From Streptomyces sp. GS7 (GTDB taxonomy: Bacteria > Actinomycetota > Actinomycetes > Streptomycetales > Streptomycetaceae), in contig NZ_CP047146.1 of assembly GCF_009834125.1 (NCBI RefSeq), positions 7,534,501-7,598,500 on the forward strand: a stretch of 64,000 nt of DNA, read 5' to 3'. Numbering within the stretch: position 1 is the first letter of the stretch; every line of letters starts with the position of its first letter. Below the pieces are notes generated by a model. The model saw only the letters and a program-made list of their open reading frames with translations. It searched no databases and was not told the DNA's origin. Made by a program: the position numbers and the translations under genes. This document shows positions 58,225 to 64,000 of this stretch, one piece after another.

Positions 58225-59070
58225 ATGCGCATCGAACTCGCGACAGAGCCGGGCGACCCCCAACGCCCAAACGAGGACTACGCGTCCGTCGCCCTGCCCG
58301 CCTCCGGCCAGGGCGGCGTCCTGATCCTGCTGGACGGTGTGACACCGCCCGAAGGGGACTACGGGTGCGTCCATTCCGTGCCGTGGTTCACCGCGCGGCT
58401 CGGCGGCGCGATGCTCGAACTGTCGGTTTCACACCGGGATATGACGCTCACTGAGGTGCTCGCCGCCGCCATCTCCAGGACGGCCGAGAATCATCGGGAC
58501 GCCTGTGACCTTTCTCACCCCCGCACTCCGCAGGCAACGGTGGTCGCCGCGCGCTGGTCCGACCGCACCGTCGACCACCTGGTGCTCTCCGATTCCGTCC
58601 TGCTTCTGGAGAAGGCGGACGGCTCGGTGCATCCCGTACAGGACACCCGGCTCGGTGAACTCCCGCCCGCGGTCCGCGAACAGCGCGCCGCCGTACGGGC
58701 CCTGCCGCGCGGCTCCGCCGAACGCGCCGCCGCGGCCGGTGCCTACGTCCGCGCGGTCGAGGCGCTGCGCAACGCCGAGGGCGGCTTCTTCACCGCCGCC
58801 GCCGACCCGGCCGTCGCCGCCCGCGCGGTCACCGGCAGCACCCCGCGCGCGCAGCTGCGCTCGCTGACCGCGCTCAGCGACGGCGCGAGCCGCTGGGTCG
58901 AGGTCTTCCGGGAGGGCTCCTGGGCGGATTGCGTGGCGCTGGTGGTCACGTCCGGCCCGCAGGCGCTGATCGACCGGGTACGGGCGGCCGAGGCCGCCGA
59001 CCCGGAGGGCGCCGCGCACCCCCGGGGGAAGGCCCGGGACGATGCGGCGGTGGTCCACGTGGCCCCGTGA
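58225..59070 (+). CDS. PP2C-like protein phosphatase domain protein
   Basis: This 281-residue protein resembles the PP2C phosphatase fold. Aligned features are RPNEDYASV, LLDGVTPP, LVLSDSVLLLE, LTALSDGASRW and the final DDAAVVHV, with Asp residues that would bind two metals. The second Asp-Gly metal site is weaker than in classical PP2C, so activity is uncertain. It begins without an obvious ribosome site. It is divergent from cvnA, so it might dephosphorylate conservon components, although this is only positional. Confidence 0.75.
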   Translation: MRIELATEPGDPQRPNEDYASVALPASGQGGVLILLDGVTPPEGDYGCVHSVPWFTARLGGAMLELSVSHRDMTLTEVLAAAISRTAENHRDACDLSHPRTPQATVVAARWSDRTVDHLVLSDSVLLLEKADGSVHPVQDTRLGELPPAVREQRAAVRALPRGSAERAAAAGAYVRAVEALRNAEGGFFTAAADPAVAARAVTGSTPRAQLRSLTALSDGASRWVEVFREGSWADCVALVVTSGPQALIDRVRAAEAADPEGAAHPRGKARDDAAVVHVAP

Positions 59071-59095
59071 CCGGGCCGCGGCCGGGCGGCCACGG

Positions 59096-59659
59096 CTACC
59101 GGCATCGCCCCCGGCCGCCCTCCCCGGGCGCGCCCTCCCCTTCCCTCTCGCGTTCCCCGTCCTGCTCCCCGGGCTCGCCCTCCTGCTCCTGCTCGGCGTT
59201 CAGCCGGTGCAGCAGGCGGGCGAGTTCGGCGACCTCGGCGCGGTCCCAGGAGGCCAGCCGGCGGGCATAGCGGGCGCGCCGCGCGGTGCGGACGCGGTCG
59301 AAGCGCGCGCGGCCCTCGTCGGTGATCCGCACCAGGACCGCGCGGCCGTCGGCCGGGTCCGGTTCGCGGGCGACCAGCCCGAGCCGCTCCAAGGCGTGCA
59401 GCTGGCGGCTTATGGTCGCCTTGCCGACGCCGAAGAAGCCGGCGAGGTCGGTGGCGCGCTGGGCTCCGGCGTCGGCGAGCCGGATCAGCAGGCCGTAGGC
59501 GGCCGATTCGAGGTCGGGGTGCACCTCGCGGGACATCTCGCCGGACGAGGCGCGGGCGCGGCGGAGGAATACGGCCAACTCGCGCTCCAGGGCCAGGAAT
59601 ACGTGATCCACGCCCATCGGTTCGCCGTCCGCCGTACCGCCGGCTCCGGTGTTGTGCAC
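59096..59659 (-). CDS. MarR-family transcriptional regulator
   Basis: This 187-residue regulator has a winged helix-turn-helix with RATDLAGFFGVGKATISRQLHAL and the wing DPADGRAVLVRITDEG. The C-terminal tail is Glu/Gly-rich. The GTG at 59659 follows AAAGGG. The divergent GH25 gene begins at 59938, and their promoters share a 278-base gap, so it may control that gene or itself. Confidence 0.9.
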   Translation of the reverse strand: MHNTGAGGTADGEPMGVDHVFLALERELAVFLRRARASSGEMSREVHPDLESAAYGLLIRLADAGAQRATDLAGFFGVGKATISRQLHALERLGLVAREPDPADGRAVLVRITDEGRARFDRVRTARRARYARRLASWDRAEVAELARLLHRLNAEQEQEGEPGEQDGEREREGEGAPGEGGRGRCR

Positions 59660-59801
59660 GTCAGCGCCCTTTCCCGCGTTTTCCTCTATTTCCCGCAATT
59701 CCCGCGTTTCACCGCCTGAAAATTTCTCTCCCGGGCCGCCGAAACCGCAGTTGGGCCAGTATTTCGCAGGATTAGACCAACGGAAGCCCCGCGACCCTCT
59801 T

Positions 59802-59829
59802 TTGTCACGGGGGTCTACGCGCGTACCGT
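59802..59829 (+). promoter_or_regulatory. Promoter for the GH25 gene
   Basis: TTGTCA and TACCGT are separated by 16 bases, a vegetative-type promoter pointing at the muramidase gene, with a leader of about 100 bases. Confidence 0.5.
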
Positions 59830-59937
59830 CTGTTCTGGCATGGCCACACCAATCAGTGGTGCCAGTTCCTCCCCCCTCAAGGTCATTTCTCCGCAACGTC
59901 ACCGCAGCGAGATCCACCGAGATCCACGGAGGCACGT

Positions 59938-60795
59938 ATGCCCGTGCTCAGATCCGGAACCCCCCACCGCCCCGTGCACTCCCTCGCGACCGCGGCCGGG
60001 GCCCTCCTGGCGACCGTCGCCCTGCTCCTCGGCCTGCCCGGCACGGCCGGCGCGGCGGCCGGCCGGCACGCCCCCGAACCCACCCACCCCGACCAGGACT
60101 GGGCCGGCTCGCAGGTCGCGCGGCACGAGGGCGCCACGACCGGGATCCTGCCGCCGCCCTCGCTCACCGCGTCCGCCGAGGGCGTCGACGTCAGCAGCCA
60201 CAACGGCAACGTCGCCTGGTCCGCCCTCTGGAACAGCGGCGTCCGGTTCGCCTACGTCAAGGCGACGGAGTCCACCAGCTACACCAGCCCGTACTTCGCG
60301 CAGCAGTACAACGGCTCCTACCGCTCCGGCATGATCCGCGGCGCCTACCACTTCGCCACTCCCGACACCTCCGGCGGCGCCGCCCAGGCCGCCTACTTCG
60401 TCGCCCACGGCGGCGGCTGGTCCAAGGACGGCAGGACGCTGCCCGGCGCCCTGGACATGGAGTACAACCCCTACGGCGCGACCTGCTACGGGCTCAGCCC
60501 GACCGGTCTCGTCGACTGGATGAAGGACTGGTTCGCCACCTACAAGGCGCGCACCGGCCGGGACGCCGTGCTCTACACCTCCACCGGCTGGTGGAAGCAG
60601 TGCACCGGCAACTCCGCGGCCTTCGGCCGGATCAACCCGCTGTGGGTGCCGCGCTACGGCTCCTCGGTCGGCGAACTCCCTGCCGGCTGGGGCTTCCACA
60701 CCATCTGGCAGTACACCTCGACCGGCCCGGCGGTCGGTGACCACAACCGCTTCAACGGGTCGATGGACCGCCTCCGGGCGCTGGCCGACGGGTGA
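59938..60795 (+). CDS. Secreted GH25 muramidase (lysozyme-like)
   Basis: This 285-residue protein has a Sec signal peptide (residues 1-42, ending in an Ala-rich site) and a GH25 domain. Catalytic features are the EGVDVSSHNG start, VKATES, and ALDMEYN with the Asp/Glu pair. A short Pro-rich linker precedes the domain. It cleaves the MurNAc-GlcNAc bond and may remodel the cell wall or attack competitors. A GGAGG ribosome site lies 6 bases before the ATG. Confidence 0.94.
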   Translation: MPVLRSGTPHRPVHSLATAAGALLATVALLLGLPGTAGAAAGRHAPEPTHPDQDWAGSQVARHEGATTGILPPPSLTASAEGVDVSSHNGNVAWSALWNSGVRFAYVKATESTSYTSPYFAQQYNGSYRSGMIRGAYHFATPDTSGGAAQAAYFVAHGGGWSKDGRTLPGALDMEYNPYGATCYGLSPTGLVDWMKDWFATYKARTGRDAVLYTSTGWWKQCTGNSAAFGRINPLWVPRYGSSVGELPAGWGFHTIWQYTSTGPAVGDHNRFNGSMDRLRALADG

Positions 60796-60800
60796 GCGCA

Positions 60801-60842
60801 CGGCGGCCGGCCCGCCCCCGCGAGGGGGCGGGCCGGCCGCCG
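60801..60842. terminator. 19-bp perfect bidirectional terminator
   Basis: Bases 60801-60819 are the exact reverse complement of 60824-60842, with a GCGA loop, between the convergent GH25 and lon genes. Confidence 0.9.
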
Positions 60843-60849
60843 CGGGCCG

Positions 60850-63276
60850 TCACGCCGCGAGCGGGACCCCGGGGTCGGCCCCCTGCGCCGCCGGGGTCAG
60901 GGCCAGTTCCAGCACCTGCCGGACATCGGCGACCGGGTGCACCTCCAGCGCTTCCAGGATCTCCGCGGGCACATCGTCCAGATCCGGTTCGTTCCGCTTG
61001 GGGATGATCACGGTCGTGATGCCCGCCCGGTGAGCCGCCAGCAGCTTCTGCTTGACGCCGCCGATCGGCAGCACCCGCCCGGTGAGCGAGACCTCGCCGG
61101 TCATGGCGACGTCCGGCCGCACCTGGCGGCCCGAGAGCAGCGAGGCCAGCGCGGTGGTCATCGTGATGCCCGCGCTGGGGCCGTCCTTGGGGACGGCACC
61201 GGCCGGTACGTGCAGATGCACCCCGCGCTCCTTGAGGTCACCGACCGGGAGTTCCAGCTCCGCGCCGTGCGAGCGCAGGAACGACAGCGCGATGTGCGCC
61301 GACTCCTTCATCACGTCGCCCAGCTGGCCGGTCAGTTGCAGCCCCGACGCCCCGGTCTCCGGATCCGCCAGCGACGCCTCCACGTAGAGCACGTCGCCGC
61401 CGGCGCCGGTGACCGCGAGGCCGGTGACCACACCGGGCACCGCGGTCCGCCGCTCGGCCGGGTCCTGGGCCGCCTCCGGGGTGTGGTGCGGGCGCCCGAT
61501 CAGCGGGCGCAGCTGCTCCACGCCGACCGTGAACGGCAGCTCCCGCTCGCCCAGTTCGTGCTGGGTCGCCACCTTGCGCAGCAGCCGGGCGACCGACCGC
61601 TCCAGATTCCGTACGCCCGCCTCGCGGGTGTACTCGCCCGCCAGCCGGCGCAGCGCCGCGTCCTCCAGGGTCACCTCGCCGGGTTCCAGGCCGGCCCGCT
61701 CCAGCTGGCGCGGCAGCAGGTGGTCCCGGGCGATGACGACCTTCTCGTCCTCGGTGTAGCCGTCGAGCCGGACCAGCTCCATCCGGTCCAGCAGCGGCTC
61801 CGGGATGGACTCCAGGACGTTGGCGGTGGCCAGGAACACCACGTCGGACAGGTCCAGTTCGACCTCCAGGTAGTGGTCCCGGAAGGTGTGGTTCTGCGCC
61901 GGGTCCAGCACCTCCAGGAGGGCGGCGGCCGGGTCGCCCCGGTAGTCCGAGCCCACCTTGTCGATCTCGTCGAGGAGGACGACCGGGTTCATCGAACCGG
62001 CCTCCTTGACGGCCCGCACGATCCGGCCGGGGAGCGCGCCGACATACGTCCGCCGGTGGCCGCGGATCTCCGCCTCGTCCCGTACGCCGCCGAGCGCGAC
62101 CCGGACGAACTTCCGCCCCATGGCCCGCGCGACGGATTCACCGAGCGAGGTCTTGCCGACGCCGGGCGGCCCCACGAGAGCCAGCACCGCGCCGCCCCGA
62201 CGGCCCCCGACGAGTCCCAGCCCGCGCTCCGACCGCCGCTTGCGCACCGCCAGGTACTCGCTGATCCGCTCCTTGACGTCCGCCAGCCCGGAGTGGTCGG
62301 CGTCCAGGACCCGCCGGGCGCCGGCGATGTCGTAGGCGTCCTCGGTGCGTTCGTTCCACGGCAGTTCCAGGACGGTGTCCAGCCAGGTGCGGATCCAGGA
62401 GCCCTCCGGGCTCTGGTCGCTGGCCCGCTCCAGCTTGTCGACCTCCTTCAGGGCGGCCTTGCGGACCTCCTCCGGCAGGTCGGCGGCCTCGACCCGGGCG
62501 CGGTAGTCGCCGCCCTCGTCCTCGGGGTCGCCGTTCAGCTCGGCCAGTTCCCTGCGGACCGCCTCCAGCTGCCGCCGCAGCAGGAACTCCCGCTGCTGCT
62601 TGTCGACGCCCTCCTGGACGTCCTTGGCGATGGACTCGGCCACGTCCTGCTCGGCCAGATGGGAGCGCAGCACCTCGGCGGCGTACTTCAGCCGGGCGAC
62701 CGGGTCGGTGGTCTCCAGCAGCCGGAGCTTCTGCTCGGTGGTCAGGAACGGCAGGTATCCGGAGTTGTCGGCGAGCGTCGGCACGTCGTCGATGCCGGCG
62801 ACCCGGTCGACGACCTGCCAGGCCCCGCGCTTGCGCAGCCAGCTGGTGGCCAACGCCTTGTATTCCGTGACCAGTTCGGCGACCGCCCCCGGGAGGGGCT
62901 CGGGCGCCTTCTCCTCGACGGGGGTCCCCTCCACCCACAGCGCGGCCCCCGGCCCGGTCGTGCCGGAGCCGATCCGCACCCGGCCCACGCCGCGGATCAG
63001 CGCCCCGGGGTCGCCGTCGGACAGCCGCCCGACCTGCTCGATCCTCCCCAGCGTGCCGATCGCCGCGTACGTCCCGTCGACCCGGGGCACAAGCAGCACC
63101 CTCGGCTTGTTACCCGAAGGCCCCGAAGACGCGGCGGCCTGCGCGGCCTCCACCGCCGCCCGTACGTCGGCGTCGGACAGGTCCAGCGGCACCACCATGC
63201 CGGGCAGGACGACCTCGTCATCGAGGGGCAGCACGGGCAGAGTGAGCGATGCGGATGCCGGCGACTCAGCAGTCAT
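60850..63276 (-). CDS. lon: ATP-dependent Lon protease
   Basis: Lon degrades misfolded and regulatory proteins. The 808-residue protein has the N-terminal substrate domain, the AAA+ domain with Walker A ([13 protein letters not shown]) and [17 protein letters not shown], and the Ser-Lys protease domain with [10 protein letters not shown] and [14 protein letters not shown]. It is a canonical LonA. The ATG at 63276 has AAGGGGAG upstream. An HspR-type HAIR element and a ClgR-like site lie just upstream, the known control of Streptomyces lon. Confidence 0.97.
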   Translation of the reverse strand: MTAESPASASLTLPVLPLDDEVVLPGMVVPLDLSDADVRAAVEAAQAAASSGPSGNKPRVLLVPRVDGTYAAIGTLGRIEQVGRLSDGDPGALIRGVGRVRIGSGTTGPGAALWVEGTPVEEKAPEPLPGAVAELVTEYKALATSWLRKRGAWQVVDRVAGIDDVPTLADNSGYLPFLTTEQKLRLLETTDPVARLKYAAEVLRSHLAEQDVAESIAKDVQEGVDKQQREFLLRRQLEAVRRELAELNGDPEDEGGDYRARVEAADLPEEVRKAALKEVDKLERASDQSPEGSWIRTWLDTVLELPWNERTEDAYDIAGARRVLDADHSGLADVKERISEYLAVRKRRSERGLGLVGGRRGGAVLALVGPPGVGKTSLGESVARAMGRKFVRVALGGVRDEAEIRGHRRTYVGALPGRIVRAVKEAGSMNPVVLLDEIDKVGSDYRGDPAAALLEVLDPAQNHTFRDHYLEVELDLSDVVFLATANVLESIPEPLLDRMELVRLDGYTEDEKVVIARDHLLPRQLERAGLEPGEVTLEDAALRRLAGEYTREAGVRNLERSVARLLRKVATQHELGERELPFTVGVEQLRPLIGRPHHTPEAAQDPAERRTAVPGVVTGLAVTGAGGDVLYVEASLADPETGASGLQLTGQLGDVMKESAHIALSFLRSHGAELELPVGDLKERGVHLHVPAGAVPKDGPSAGITMTTALASLLSGRQVRPDVAMTGEVSLTGRVLPIGGVKQKLLAAHRAGITTVIIPKRNEPDLDDVPAEILEALEVHPVADVRQVLELALTPAAQGADPGVPLAA

Positions 63277-63297
63277 GATCTCCCCTTCGGCAAGCAA

Positions 63298-63318
63298 GTT
63301 GAGCTTTATCCACTCAAT
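63298..63318 (-). promoter_or_regulatory. HAIR element (HspR operator) upstream of lon
   Basis: The site reads TTGAG-N9-CTCAA, matching the core of the HAIR element CTTGAGT-N7-ACTCAAG with the exact spacing. It lies 22-42 bases before the lon start. HspR is the heat-shock repressor of dnaK, clpB and lon in Streptomyces. Confidence 0.8.
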
Positions 63319-63349
63319 GCCAGGGCCTCCACGGATGTTCCGGCCGCGC

Positions 63350-63366
63350 GTTCGCTGTGAGCGATC
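63350..63366 (-). promoter_or_regulatory. ClgR-like operator upstream of lon
   Basis: GTTCGC-N5-GCGATC resembles the ClgR dyad recalled as GTTCGC-N5-GCG. ClgR activates clp and lon genes in Streptomyces. The exact consensus is from memory. Confidence 0.5.
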
Positions 63367-63458
63367 AACGGGGCAACCGGGTACGGGCGCATGCGCGCAG
63401 GGCCCGACCGCGGGGAAGGGGGAGGAAGAAGCAGCGGGGAGAAGGAGAAGAGGACGGG

Positions 63459-63980
63459 CTACCAGTGGGCGGGGCGGCGCAGCCCCGGCGGCAGCCTGGT
63501 GGCCGCGTCGCCACGGGCCGCGTTCACCTGCGCCTGGGTCAGGAAGATGCTGCCCGTCAGATCCGCACCGCGCAGATCGGCGTCCCGCAGATCGGCCCCG
63601 ATCAGGTCGGCGGTGCGCAGATCGGCGCCCTGGAGGTCGGCGGCGATCAGGTAGGCCCCCCGGAGATCGGCCCCCCGCAGACTCGCGCCCTTGAGCCTGG
63701 CTCCCATCAGGTCGGCCCCCCGCCGCTCCTTCTTGCGGCCCGGGACCTGCGCCCGTACGAGTTCGCTGACCCGCAGCAGCAGGGCGTTGACCTCGCCCCG
63801 GTGGGCGGCCACGTCCACGCCGGCCAGCTCCTCGGGGCCGCCGAGCGTCAGCCGCTCGGTCGTCTCCTGTACGGCCCGCAGCTCGCGGTGCACCGGACGG
63901 GCCGCCGGCAGCGTCAGGGCCTCGGCCACGTACCAGAGCAGCTCGTGCAACTGCCGCATCACGCCGAACGCGTCGAACAT
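63459..63980 (-). CDS. Pentapeptide-repeat protein (possibly 5'-partial)
   Basis: This protein of at least 173 residues has an N-terminal helical region (about residues 1-85) and roughly 11 pentapeptide repeats of the A(D/N)LxG type (about residues 87-145), such as GADLRGA and TADLIGA, which form a right-handed beta-helix. A short C-terminal tail ends PAHW. Pentapeptide proteins often mimic DNA or act as scaffolds; this one's role is unknown. The ATG at 63980 has no ribosome site and the frame stays open to the window edge, so the true start may lie outside. Confidence 0.8.
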   Translation of the reverse strand: MFDAFGVMRQLHELLWYVAEALTLPAARPVHRELRAVQETTERLTLGGPEELAGVDVAAHRGEVNALLLRVSELVRAQVPGRKKERRGADLMGARLKGASLRGADLRGAYLIAADLQGADLRTADLIGADLRDADLRGADLTGSIFLTQAQVNAARGDAATRLPPGLRRPAHW

Positions 63981-64000
63981 CGCCCGCGCGGTCCCCGGCG

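Overview
This 64 kb window is high-GC chromosomal DNA from a streptomycete. The supporting features are very strong G/C preference at third codon positions, frequent GTG/TTG starts, a conservon (kinase, roadblock, DUF742 and GTPase genes), an NrtL protein, many TAnnnT boxes placed 6-7 nt before start codons, and a gene order typical of Streptomyces. I see no transposase, prophage, CRISPR array or large biosynthetic cluster. Most genes are core housekeeping genes, with accessory regulatory and redox genes from about 33 kb onward.

Region 1 (1-6.2 kb): a STAS anti-anti-sigma protein, a 3-hydroxybutyryl-CoA dehydrogenase, a small unrecognised ORF, an ATP:cob(I)alamin adenosyltransferase, a four-helix membrane protein, a two-component pair, and the DUF2550 protein that usually precedes atpC. 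Region 2 (6.2-14.3 kb): the complete F1Fo ATP synthase operon atpIBEFHAGDC on the minus strand, with a Rex-like operator upstream of atpI and a two-tier stem-loop before atpA. Region 3 (14.5-25 kb): a WecA/TagO-type phosphotransferase, glyA, a phosphatase-fold protein whose catalytic Cys is Ser, a TsaC/Sua5 enzyme, prmC, prfA, rpmE, an LCP cell-wall ligase and rho. Sigma-R-like promoters precede rpmE and possibly rho, and a 37-bp perfect hairpin follows rho. Region 4 (25.4-32.7 kb): aspartate-family amino-acid genes thrB, thrC, hom and lysA, then nrtL (an arginyl-tRNA synthetase relative without its catalytic core) and a lone receiver protein.

Region 5 (32.9-35.9 kb): tRNA-Arg(CCG) with an intrinsic terminator, a tiny ORF that may be a gene remnant, a secreted S53 peptidase, a stretch rich in inverted repeats but without genes, and a small two-helix membrane protein. 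Region 6 (35.9-41 kb): a NarL-type response regulator and kinase followed by a lipoprotein/ATPase/permease operon, with a perfect 18-bp palindrome in between. Region 7 (41-48.3 kb): a cytochrome P450, a SEDS (FtsW/RodA) plus class B PBP pair, a single-domain HD hydrolase resembling small alarmone hydrolases, a lone ABC ATPase and an alpha/beta hydrolase. Region 8 (48.3-51.7 kb): two divergent diiron-protein genes with a palindrome between them, followed by a TetR regulator and a small hypothetical gene.

Region 9 (51.8-59.7 kb): a conservon, cvnA-cvnD, followed by a styrene/indole-type FAD monooxygenase. A PP2C-like gene is divergent from cvnA, and a MarR regulator lies beyond it. Region 10 (59.8-64 kb): a secreted GH25 muramidase, Lon protease with HspR-type (HAIR) and ClgR-like sites upstream, and a pentapeptide-repeat protein at the window edge.

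The least conventional pieces are the Cys-to-Ser phosphatase, the catalytic-core-less ArgRS relative, the conservon-monooxygenase unit facing a PP2C gene, the divergent diiron pair, and several exact palindromes or hairpins at regulatory positions.
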